DNA of 64,000 bases from Castor canadensis. Its lineage: Eukaryota; Chordata; Mammalia; Rodentia; Castoridae. A program made the translations under genes and the position numbers. Shown piece by piece: positions 24,136 to 35,451 of the stretch. The notes under the pieces are model-generated. The model saw only the letters and a program-made list of their open reading frames with translations. It ran no database searches and was not told where the DNA came from. The stretch is taken from NCBI RefSeq assembly GCF_047511655.1, contig NC_133399.1, positions 7,195,333-7,259,332 of the forward strand, read 5' to 3'. Each line of letters opens with the position of its first letter. Within the stretch, counting starts at the first letter, position 1.

Positions 24136-24811
24136 AAATTGTTTTAAAAAGAAAATAGAAAACATATCTTTCCATGTAGGTTTCAACTGAAGATGTTTAT
24201 TTAATTGTCGGGTTATCCAAATGATTATTGTAGCTACTGTGTTCCCCAAGGTGAGTAATAAAACAGTCTTGATGATGAGAAGAATGGACAATGATCAGTT
24301 ATGACACACACTAGTCTGTTAAAACCTACATACTCAGGAGGAGCAGTTAAAATCATTATCCTTGACAGAATGATGGGTATTCTAGAGCACTGCAGTGCTC
24401 TCATGATTTCCTTTAGGATGAAATTATATGAGTAGTCTAGTTATCAAGTATGCTTTTTTCCATAGGAGGGGTGCACCCAGGACATGACCATGGCTTTTAG
24501 CATGAATGAGAGAAAATCACCTGTGTGTGACCTATGACATTCCAGAAGAGATTATTTTGAAGAAATCCATGTAACCCATGGAAATTTTGAATATTTTCAA
24601 TGCATGATTGAAAATAACTTTGAGAAACATCAAATTGCTAAAGTGGACACTGGTTCACTTTTCACAAAAAACAGAGCCTTAATAATCTGAATAACATAAA
24701 TTATACAGACATGTTGAAGTCAAAGAAGTAGAAACATCTGAAATTAGAAGAATCAATCATTACTTCCACATTGGATCAATGTAATTTTTAATTCTAAACC
24801 TTTCAGCTCTG

Positions 24812-25481
24812 TGCTCAACAGCACTAGTCCCAAGATGCTGAGAAATTAAACAATTTTTTTTCTCACAGAGTCTTTTCAGAGCCCTCTTGATGTCATTTCT
24901 CAGACTGTAGGTGAAGGAGTGACATCACCTGGGCTGTTGAAGTTGAGTGTGAGTTTTGGTTCAGAGCAAAACTAAGGTACATGCCAAGGCCTGTACACTA
25001 ACATAAGGACACAACTGAGAGGTGAGACAGACACGTGGAAAATGCTTTGTACTTCCCCTGAGCTGATGAGACTGCATGGATGAGGAAATGATCTTGGAGT
25101 AAGAGTAAAGAATGCCACTTAAGGGGCTCAGAGCAAACAGCATAACTATCATATATGACCATGTCATTAAGAAATGTGTCAGAACAGGCAAGATAAAACC
25201 AACTGAGTAGGTCCACAGAAAAAGTTAGGAATTTCCATCTCTGTACAGAAGGACAGAGGCAATGCCAGTAAGCTTTGTAATAAGGCATTCAGAGTACTTG
25301 TGACCTGATAATCAGCAACACAAAGAGCTGTTGATTCATGATGACCATGTAGTATATGGGGTCATAGGCCATCAAAGTCAAGAGGAAGTCATCCAACACT
25401 GCAAAATTTGCAAAAAAATTCTGCATGATGCAGTCTTCATAAATTATGGCCTATCTCTGTGTCTGGATATTCTTTGCATTT
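24812..25481 (-). pseudogene. olfactory receptor pseudogene, family 7-like, 5'-truncated
   Basis: Reverse-strand pieces align to the intact OR at 10607-11575: [33 protein letters not shown] and MAYDP. Breaks: the N-terminus through TM2 is missing and replaced by L1 3' UTR sequence from 25482; a deletion of about 22 bp near 25360 removes the [10 protein letters not shown] motif; several frameshifts occur; and the NPFIY region is damaged near 24915. Not functional. Confidence 0.9.
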
Positions 25482-25620
25482 TTTTTCTTTTTTTAATTGT
25501 TGTGATGGGGGTAACACTGGGGCATTTACAAAAGTTCTTACAATATATCAAATATATCATACTGCAATTTACCCCCTCCATCATTCTCTTTCCTTAAATA
25601 TATAATCTATTTAGTGTTAA
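25482..25620 (-). mobile_element. L1 3' UTR fragment truncating the OR
   Basis: T-rich start at 25482, then aatatatcatactgcaattt and accccctccatcattctc, matching the L1 3' UTR type at 29190-29250. It directly adjoins the OR coding sequence, whose first roughly 90 codons are absent, so insertion and deletion probably occurred together. Confidence 0.65.
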
Positions 25621-25983
25621 TTATCAATTCTTTTCTGCACTTGGAAAATGTAAAGTGAGTTACAGTCATATTCTTTATATTGTCTAGGCAGTGAGAAAAG
25701 GGTACTGAGAAATAAAATCCTTACAGACCTTTCATGGAAAGAGAATGGAAGTAGATAAGAGAAATACTGAAAAATAAGACTTAGAAGAAGATTTGAATGT
25801 TTTCAGCTTAAACAAATGACAGATGTTTGAGGACATAGCTAGATTTGAACATCATATAATGTTTTAATTTAGACAAATACCATATTAAATCTCATAAATA
25901 TCGTCTTTATGTATCAGTTAAAAATGAAGAGAGATTATCATATGCCCTATCAGTTGGTGATAATTAGTATGAATAAAGAGTGG

Positions 25984-26454
25984 TTGGACTTGGATCACAT
26001 GACAAGGGGAGAACACATATGGGAGATATAGGAATAGGTAGAAAACCCAAAACATGAAAGCGCTTGATGTCCCCACTCCAGAGGAACTAATACAGAAACC
26101 TTAAAGCAACAGCGGTCAACACAAGAAGGGGATCAGGAACCAATGTAAAAGATCAGTTAGAGTTGAATCAACATGGGTCATAACACATGGGTACACGAAA
26201 GCAATACTAGGAATCTCTCTGTATAGCTATCCTTAACTCAACTACCAAAACGCTTTGTCTTCCTTATTATGCTTATCTCTTCTCTTCAACAAAATTAGAG
26301 ATAAGGGCAGAACAGGTTCTGCCCGGAAGTGGGGGGAGAGGATGGGGGAAGGGGACGGGGGGAGAAATGACCCAAACAATGTATACACATGTGAATAAAT
26401 GAATAATAAAAAAACACAACAAACAAATAAATATGTAAATAAATAAATGAAAAA
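25984..26454 (+). mobile_element. 5'-truncated L1 3' UTR, plus strand, with TSD
   Basis: Only 3' UTR sequence (ttggacttggatcacatgac onward), closely similar to 55025-55450. It includes a G-rich polypurine tract (26327-26367), gaataaatgaataataaa and an A-rich tail. AAAGAGTGG flanks it at 25975-25983 and 26455-26463, a 9-bp TSD. The matching site in unit A lacks it. Confidence 0.8.
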
Positions 26455-27084
26455 AAAGAGTGGACAGGAGAATGGAGTGGGAATGGATGTCCTTTGATGA
26501 ACTACAGGAGGTCAGATAAACAAGGTAACACTGAAGAGGCTTCAAGGAAGTGAGATGGAGCCAACAGTTACCTAAAGAAGTCTGTGCCTGGCAGGAGACA
26601 TGAGCTGTGCTAAGGCCCAGAGGTCAGTGCTTTTATGAAACCTCAAATTTCAAAATAAGGCAATGTGGCAAACAGAATGAGCAAGAGGAAGATGACAGAG
26701 ACATAGCATCCAAGAATGCTGAGGAAAGATGTGGTCTTAGAGAAAACACTGAAATTATAAGATTTTTAGATTCAGGGAGTCGTTCACTTCCATGTTGTCC
26801 TTTATGTTTGTATCTTAGCAGTTGTATGGAGAAGTAACACATGTATCAAGTACTGCAAATGTGTCATGTGGACAATTGCATGAGGGTGGACTTAGGCACA
26901 GCCTGGCTGCTCCAGTCCATGCGACAGACATGATGATCGCATCTTGTGGGTCCTGGTGTGCCTGCTTGTGGTTGTTGTTGTTGTTATTACTGTTTTTTCT
27001 GCAGTAAAACACTTAAGATGATAAAATCCTTACAAAAATTCTTCCTTCTATTTATATTTCTTTTAGTTTATTTTGACTTTGTTT

Positions 27085-27170
27085 TTTTGACATGGTCTTG
27101 CTATATAATGGAGGCTAGTATTGACCTCACAGTATGCCTCACCATGCCCACCCAATTTCAAGTGCACAAT
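27085..27170 (-). mobile_element. B1-like SINE fragment, minus strand
   Basis: tttttttgacatggtcttgc, then tgacctcacagtatgcctca and a caccatgccc end. This is the reverse complement of the 5' half of a B1/Alu-like SINE. Short and diverged. Confidence 0.5.
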
Positions 27171-30100
27171 ATCCTCATATTAAAGCTAGGGATATACTGT
27201 ACAGCACATTTCCAGAAATTTATTTACCTATATAACTATAGGTATACCTAAATTCATGGAGAAATAACTCCACATTTCCCCTCCTCCTGTCCACCTACCC
27301 CACTATTCTATTCTATGCAAATATGATTCAGATTGTATTAGATAGCTCTTGCACAAGGATTCAGGCAGAATTTTTGTGTCAAATGTGTCCTGGATCACAG
27401 AAGTTCCCTTTTTTACTTCCCCCTGTGGTTTAGCTTGTGTTAGAAGAGTCACAATTGGTGTAGACAATGATTCCACAAGAAAAACCTCACAGGACAACAT
27501 TCGTGACAAACAAATGGAATAGTGCTCATCAAAATGATAGCAAGAAGAAATGAACAGCATTTTGAAAGTGTTATTGCCAGTTTATAATATGTGAGGTCAG
27601 GTCCCAGAAGTCTGAGGACAGCTCAATAAGATGCATCTGTCAGGACAATCTGTCCACTGTTCTCATGTGATTATCTGTCATTGTACCATGCATGCGTTTA
27701 TCCCATTGAATTCAGGTTTCTATGATAATGTGAGATCCATTTCAGCAGAGATCTTAAGTGGTCTACTTCTTTTCTGTTTTCTCAAAATTAAAAAAATTCA
27801 GAAAATATAACAAAAACTAAGAAATTACATTTGTGATATAAAGAAAACAATCAGGTAAAGAAATGGGTTGAAAGCAATTGTATTTTAAAATGAGTGAAAA
27901 ATCAGAAACCGTATCTCAATGAAAATTCCAAAGTAAATTAGTTTAACAACAGTGCATGACATCTAATTTGAGACTTAACTGGCAAAACTTGAAAACAAAC
28001 ATTGAAAAAATACTCTTTTTATGATAAATGGAAGAAGCAGTGTCTAAGATATCATTTCATCCTCTGTAAACATAAAGCACCTCACACATGCTTCTGACAC
28101 ATGACACAGCGCCAAGCAACAGTAATGAAATTAAGTGAAACAATGATTACAACTTTCCCAGCTATGTCCATGTGTTCTCACCATGCCCTGAGCAAGGGAA
28201 GCACATGAGTTATCACATTTGTGATTATGGAAACAGGATCACATATATCGCATGTTAAAGACTAAAGAAAATATACCCTCAATTCATTGCACCTCCCTTC
28301 ACACCTAAAACTCAATTTTCCTTTTGCTAATTGAAGCATCTTTGGATATGGTCTAACTATATTAGAAAGACATTATACCACTTCTCCATTCAGTGTCCAT
28401 ATGAGTTTCCATTTCCATCAGATAATGTCTTTGATCTGTACATTGCAGGCTCTAAAAACTACCTCTCTTTGAAACATCTTAAGATGCCAAGTATATTGTC
28501 AATTAATTATTCAAGTAAACCAACACATGCAGTGGTCTCTCACTTCTATCCTACGTTGACTTGCTTCTCAGGTGACACCAGGTAAATTTTGTCAGTTTCC
28601 ATTCAGGTTGCACCTTTCCTCAGAACACACTGGAGTCTCAGACTCACCTAGGTGGGGTCTTTCAGTATTCTGAAAGAATTATGGCCACCCTGTGGAAGCC
28701 TGGAATCATTCCTGGATGGTGGATGATGGAGACTGAGGCTCTGCCCCAAACAAGACAGCAGAAAGGAGTGAAGCACTGGTCCTCTACCCAGGCTCAGGGC
28801 TTTTAGGACTTCAAAAGGAACAACTGTGTCCTATTCTGGCCAAGAATGAACCCTGAGCAACAATGACAGGGATGTATTTCTAGCTCCCTCTCTGCTTATT
28901 AGGTACATTACCTCTCATAATGTACCTAATCACCAAGCACCTGATTTTCCTGTGGAACATTGGTCTGAGAAGAAAGGAAAAATTTCCTGCTCATTTTGTG
29001 TTCCCAAGAGACCTGGTAGGAATTACAGGAGTGTAGTCTTTACTACATTTTCTCCCTGACATCTCTGCCTTGAAGCAAGTAATCACTTGAACACTTTTTT
29101 TTCTTTTTCTTTGTCACTTTTTCCAAATTCTTTTATTAAATTTTATAAGCATATAATAGCTGTACAAAAAGATTCATGATGTTATTTTTATATGTGGTTA
29201 CAATATATCATATATATTAATTATATTTACCCCTTCCATCATTCTCCACATCCCCTGTCCACAATTCATAAAATAAGTTCAACAGATTTCATTATTTTGT
29301 TTTCATACACATATACAAGTACACCCACCATATGCACCCTGCTCTACCTTCTGTTCACTCTCTCCCTCCCTCTGGCTCCCACACCCCTGGTAAGAACCGG
29401 TTTTATTTTCCTGTTCTTCAGTTTTTAAATTGTATGTTGTTTATTCAAGGAGGTATTGCCTTGGTATTTCTCACATGTATATATTGCACTTGTCTGAATA
29501 ACCCCTTCTATTCCTTACTGTTTCCCTATTGCCCTGCTCCACTGTTATGCAACACATTACATTGAATTTGATTATATGATCTTCAAACAAATGCCAGACT
29601 GGGAACATTGCTGGAAAGAATGGGGTCAAGGGACAACTGCTGACTGGAACCAAGTTCTCTCCAATACCAGAGAGATGAGCCCACAAACTATTCAGGTGAA
29701 CTAACTGCTTTCAATCCTCATGGCTACCACACAGCTCTGATAAGCTCTCTTAATTGGTGAGCTATTGGAGATCTGTTTGTAATGTTGTACCTATGCCTAT
29801 ATGATACAGTGTATTCCCCATTTTTTTCCTGGTGTAATTTCATCATTTCAGATGTTACATTATGTTCTTTGACCCATGCTTACTTGATACTACTACAAGG
29901 TGAGAGGCTGGGGTCTAATTTCAATCTTCTGTAGGTTTTCCAGCACCATTTGTTTAAGAGACTATCTTTTCTCCAACACATATTGGGCTTCCATGTTGAA
30001 AATCAGATGGTGATATCTGTATGGGTTTGTATCTGAGCCATGTATTATATTTCATTGAACTTCTTGTCTGTTTTTGTGGCAGTACCATGCCGTTTTTATT

Positions 30101-30473
30101 GCTAGGGCTCATTTGTATGATTTAAAGACCTGTTTTAAGATACTTCAAGTGTTATTCTTTTAGCTTAGGATTGCTTTGGCTATTTAAGTTCTCTTTGCTT
30201 CCATATGAACTTTAAGATTGACTTTTCTATCTCTGTGAAGAATATCATTGGAATTTTGATAGAGATTTGATATGACATACAGATTGCTTTGGTAGGATAG
30301 TCATTTTCACAATACTGAGTCTGCTGATCCATGAGCATGGGGTGTCTTTTTGTCTTTTAATGTCCTCATTGATATCTTTCTTTAGTGATTTATAATTTCA
30401 TTGTATAGGATACTCACTTCTTTTGTTAAATTTATTCCTAGGTACCTAATTTTTTTGAAGCTATAGTGGATTT

Positions 30474-30562
30474 TTCATTTTTTGGACCAGTGCTGGTATT
30501 TGAACTTTGGGCCTCATGCTTGCTAGGCAGGTGCCCTACCACTTAAGCCACTGCACCAGCCC
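30474..30562 (-). mobile_element. ID-like SINE 1 of 3 inside old L1 ORF2
   Basis: Reverse complement of an ID-type SINE: gcttgctaggcaggtgccct, accacttaagccactgcacc, and agtgctggtatttgaact near the tail side. This is the best preserved of the three. Confidence 0.8.
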
Positions 30563-30571
30563 GTGATGAGT

Positions 30572-30660
30572 TTTCTTTTTTTGATATTACTGGTGTTTGA
30601 ACTCAGGGCTTCTTGCTTGCTAAGCAGACTCTCTACCACTTGAACCATGTCACCAGCCCT
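30572..30660 (-). mobile_element. ID-like SINE 2 of 3 inside old L1 ORF2
   Basis: actggtgtttgaactcaggg, cttgcttgctaagcagactc and taccacttgaaccatg show a second copy in the same orientation, only about 10 bp after the first. Confidence 0.8.
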
Positions 30661-30743
30661 TGTAGCTATAGTGAATGGTATTGTTTCCTTGATTTCGTTC
30701 TCAGGTTGTTCATTCTTTGCATACAGAAATGCAAGTGGCTTTT

Positions 30744-30826
30744 TCATGGTGGTACTGAGGTTTGAATTCAGGGTGTCATGCTTGCTGGGAAGATGCTCTA
30801 CTACTTAAGTCACTCTATCAGATTGA
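30744..30826 (-). mobile_element. ID-like SINE 3 of 3 inside old L1 ORF2
   Basis: ggtactgaggtttgaattca, gcttgctgggaagatgctct and actacttaagtcactctatc mark a third copy in the same orientation. L1 ORF2 sequence (attgtttccttgatttcgtt, 30680-30699) lies between copies 2 and 3, so insertions 2 and 3 are separate events. Confidence 0.75.
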
Positions 30827-33800
30827 TGCAAGTGATTTTTATGTATTGAATTAGTATTCACCCTCTTTGCTGAATGTGTTTTTGAAATCCAAGAGCATTT
30901 TATTTGAGATTTTAGGGTTTTTTAGGTATAAGATCATGTCATCTGAAAATAGGGACAATTTGAATTTTTCCTTTCCTACATGAATGAATTTTATTTCTTT
31001 TTTCTGCCTTATTGCTCTGGCTAGGTATTCCAGTATTATACTGAATAAGAGTTGGAAGAGTGGACACCCTTGTCTAATTTCTTATTTTAGGGGAAATGGT
31101 TTCAGTTTTTCCTTATTTAATGTGATGTTGGCTATGGACTATATAATGTTGAGGAATGTGCCTTTTATTTTTAGTTTCTTCAGAGCTTTTATCATGAAAG
31201 GATGTTGAATTTTTTCCAAGGATTTTTCTCAATATATTGATATAATGACGTGGTTTTTGCCCTTGATTCTGTTTATGTATTGCATTACGTTTATAGGTTT
31301 GCATGTTATGCATTCCTTACATCCCTGGAATGAAACCTGATGGTGGTATGTGATATTTTTGATGCATTGTTGGATTCTGTGAGTATTTTATTAAGGATTT
31401 TACATCTATGTTCTTGAGTGATATTGGACCATAATTCTATTTTTAAGATTTCTTTTCTTGGTTTTTGTATTAGCATAATACTGGCTCCATAGTATGAGTA
31501 TAGAAGTGTTCCTTTTGTATTTTATGGAACAGATTGAATAGTGTTAGTGTTAGTTCTGCTTTGAAGGTCTGGTAAATTTAGTAATGAATCCGTCAGTTTC
31601 TGGGCTTTTATTTGTTGAGAGAGTCTTTATTACTGTCTTAAGTTCATCGCTTGTCATTGGTGTATTTAGGTGTTTTATAAACTCTTGATTAAATCTTGTT
31701 TGGTCCAATATATGCAGAAATGTATCCATTTCTTTATGACCCTGGGTTTATTTGAGTGTACATTTGCAAGTTACTCCCTAATGGTCTTTTGGATTTCATT
31801 TGTATTTGTTTTTATATTAAATTTTTCTCCTCTATTTTTAGTACTTTGGGATTTTCCCTATTCCTTCTGGTGAGAATGTCTTGGGTTTATAATTTTTACT
31901 TATCTTTCAAAGGACCAAGTATTTTGGGGTGAATCTTTCTATAGTTTTTCTATTCTGGCTATTTCATTGATTTTTCCCCTTTTTAAAATAATTTTTCTGC
32001 TAATGCTAATTTTGTATTTACTTGCTTTTATTTTTTCTAGATCCTTGAGATGTAGCATTAAGTCAGTTTTTTAAAGATTTCTCTGTGTTTTAATTCCCCT
32101 TCACACTACCTTTGCTGTATCTCATAGGTTCTGGTATTATGTGTTTCCATTTTCCTCTGAATGTCGGGACTTCTTTCTAATTTCTGCAGTTATCCATTGA
32201 TTATTCAAAAGTATATTGTTCAATCTCCATAAATATGAACGGTTTTCTTGCTTTTCCTTGATACTAATTTCAATTTTATTTCATTATTTTCTGTCAGGGC
32301 ATTATTTTGATTTGTTTTGTATTTGTTGAGTTTTGCTTTATGATGTAGGATATGTGTGGTCTATTTTAGAGAAGGTTCTGGTCAGTAATACTCTGTTAGG
32401 TCCATTTTATTCATGGTATTATATAGTTCTAAGATATGTTTCTTAATTTTATTTCTGGGTGTTCTGTCTATTGATGAGAGTGAGGTTTTTGAGATCTACA
32501 GCTATTATTATGTCTGGACATGTCTGTTACTTTAAACTCAACGGTGTTTGTTTTATGAATTTGGGAGCACTGATGTTTGGTGCATGTTATCTTTAGAATT
32601 GTACTATCTTCATTCTGAATTTTATACCCTTTATAAATGTAGTGAGCCTCATTTCTTCTGACTGATATTTGAGTAAAACATGCATAGTCCTCCTGCTTGC
32701 TTTTGGTTTCTACATCACTTATAGTTTTTTTTTAACCTTCAACTTTTACTTTTTGGGTGTTTTTGGTTGTGAAGTATGTTTCTTATAGACAGAATCTTGG
32801 ATCTTGATTTTTGATCCAATCAGACAGTCTATGTCTTGTCATTGGAGAGCTAAGCCCATTTACTTTTCAGGTTATGATTGAGAAGATTTACTGATTCCTG
32901 TGTTTCTATTGTTTTTTTTTTCCAGATTGAGTCTTGTGTTGACTGTTCTTTACTTTCAGCTTTGTTCACCTTCAGGTTTTACTGGTCTACTGAGTTGATC
33001 ATGCTTGCTACATTCCTAGATCTCATGGGTTCATTAATCCCCCTTTTAAGTTTTATTCTTTCATGTCCTCTGGTGTTTGTGATGGTGTTTTACCCTTTTC
33101 CATGTGAGTTATTCCCCTGAGCATCTTTTGTAATGCAGGCTTGGTGCACATGGACCACTTTAGCTTATCCTAAACTTGGAAGGTCCTTATTTCCTTATCA
33201 AGATTGAAAGAGAGCTTTGCTGGATATTTTATTGTTGTTTGGCAGTTATTCTCTTTCAAAACTTCAATTATATTCTTTCATATTGTCTTGACTTTTGGGC
33301 TTTCAGTAAGTGTCTGAGGCGATTCTTATGTGGTTACATTTGTACATAGCTGTCATTTTTCTCTTGAAGCCTACAGTATCCTTTCTTCTTTCTCAAGTTT
33401 TGGCATTTTAATTATGATAGGATATGGGGTTGTTCTTTCCTAGTCATGTCTATTTGCACTTCAGTGTTCCTCCTGCACATTGATATCTATATTGTTACAT
33501 TGATAAGGGAAAGTTTCTACCATGATTTCATTGAATAAATTTGTTATGCCTTTATCTTGTATTTCATCTCCTTCTTCCAAGCTGTGAATTCTTACCTTTG
33601 GGCTTTTGGTCATGTCCCAGAATTCTTGTACATTGTATGCATGTGTATTAATTTTTTGTGGTTATTTGAGTGCAATATCTCCTTGATCTTTACCTCCATA
33701 TCTGATATTCTTTCTTCTTCTTGATGTTGTCTACTGATAACACTATTCATTGTGGCTTTTATTTGCAATATTGAGGTTTCCATTTCTAAATTTTCTACTT

Positions 33801-34943
33801 TGTTACTTGCATTTCCTTGATGAGTTACTCTTCCATGTTGCTGGCTTTCTTGCTTAGGTCTTGGACTGATTTCCTCACTTCATTTATCTGTTTATTTGAA
33901 TCCTTGTTGGCAAGATCTCCCATAATTTTAATAGTAAGATGATGAATTCTTTCTCAGACATTTGGGCTTTTCCTATTCATTGGATTCAGTTGTTGACTTG
34001 GGTGAGAATTTAGAGGGGACAAATTGCTTAAATATTCATATTTAGATTTTCTTGCTGTGACTTGCACATCTGTTAGTCTAAGTTCCATTTCCTTATGTAA
34101 ACTGATAAATGTAAAAACATGGTTAACAATTCAGCAATAAATCAAATACTTGAACAAGGAAAGAACAATTGAAACCTTACCTGTCTCCAAACAAAGTTGT
34201 TTGGGGTCAAAACGCTGGCTTGTGGGAGAATGATTTTGGGCTTAACACAAGTTGAAAAATATAAAGATTGGAAATGGTGTGTTGTGGGAATTTGGCACAG
34301 GGAAAAGAGGGGAGCAGGACCAATGGAAAGAAGTGGAGGTAGGTGAAGGAGATAATACTGTGAGAGAGTTATATGTATTCATAACATGGAAATAGAGAAT
34401 CATTTTTAGAATAAGGAGAATACAGTAAAAGAAAAGAAAAAAATTGCGACAATAGGAAACCAAATTTAAAAAGAGAAGATATAATATATTAACACAAAGG
34501 AGAGAAACAAACAAATGAAAACAAATTGGATGAAGGGAAAAGAAGAAATAGAACCCCCTCACAAAAAGAAACCCCCCCAAAAAAAAACCAATAAAAAATA
34601 CTTACATTTCTTGTTGGAGAGAAATATTATTACAACACCAGCACATGTCAAAGTTTGTCCTCGTGCCCTAGATATTATAGGAACAACTTCAGGAGGGTAT
34701 CATTGCAACTGTAACTTTGGGTGTAGCAGTTGTCTCAGGGGAAGGCAGATGACAGAGTAATTGAAACTTTCCAGACCAATTCTCTTAAAGAGCTTTACCT
34801 TCTGGGTTGTTCTGGGTCTATGTAACCTCCATAGTTGGGGATGAGACTTCTTGCTGAAATGTAAAGAGATGTGAATGGGCAGGGATGCTCATTTGGTAAG
34901 GTACAGGTAGTATAAAGGGCAGAGCCCCTGACCTGTGGAATTT

Positions 34944-34956
34944 TGATCTTTTTTTA
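34944..34956. repeat. target-site duplication of L1-B (3' side)
   Basis: TGATCTTTTTTTA, repeated exactly at 41991-42003. In the L1 sense it begins TAAAAAAA, an excellent L1 endonuclease target. Confidence 0.9.
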
Positions 34957-35014
34957 TTTTTTTTTTTCATTTTTCTTTTATTATTCATATGTGCATACAA
35001 GGCTTGGTTTATTT

Positions 35015-35073
35015 CTCCCCCCTGCCCCCACCCCCTCCCTAACCACCCACTCCACCCCCTCCCGCTCCCCCCC
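35015..35073 (-). other. G-rich tract in L1-B 3' UTR
   Basis: Same polypurine, G-quadruplex-prone tract as at 2035-2092, G-rich on the L1 sense strand. Confidence 0.8.
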
Positions 35074-35451
35074 TCAATACCCAGCAGAAACTATTTTGCC
35101 CTTATCTCTAATTTTGTTGTAGAGAGAGTATAAGCAATAATAGGAAGGAACAAGGGGTTTTGCTGGTTGAGATAAGGATAGCTATACAGGGCATTGACTC
35201 ACATTGATTTCCTGTGCATGGGTGTTACCTTCTAGGTTAATTCTTTTTAATCTAACCTTTTCTCTAGTTCCTGGTCCCCTTTTCCTATTGGCCTCAGTTG
35301 CTTTAAGGTATCTGCTTTAGTTTCTCTGCATTAAGGGCAACAAATGCTAGCTAGTTTTTTAGGTGTCTTACCTATCCTCACCCCTCCCTTGTGTGCTCTC
35401 GCTTTTATAATGTGCTCATAGTCCAATCCCCTTGTTGTGTTTGCCCTTGAT

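Larger units (their letters stand above)
24190..29035. repeat. segmental duplication unit B (carries broken OR)
   Basis: Second unit of the duplication described at 9700-16731, in the same orientation. It holds the OR pseudogene at 24812-25481. Its 5' flank and more distant segments still align in order with unit A. It ends where the old L1 at 29093 begins. Confidence 0.8.
29093..34943 (-). mobile_element. old full-length L1, minus strand (3' part)
   Basis: In the L1 sense, 42004-43098 is the start of its 5' UTR. L1-B then interrupts it, and 34943-34050 is the rest of the 5' UTR. ORF1 occupies about 34050-33100, ORF2 about 32890-29880, and the 3' UTR runs to 29093. ORF2 landmarks on the plus strand include gtgccagtacc-like and caatattttaa-type host motifs with many stops. 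Without L1-B and three SINEs (30474-30826) the element is about 6.7 kb, normal for a complete L1. The L1-B TSD (34944-34956) marks the break. Confidence 0.8.

Noticed and set aside
24812-25288. A functional OR encoded by the 76- and 96-codon frames
   Set aside because: The frames are fragments of one decayed gene with shifts, no N-terminus and no DRY motif.
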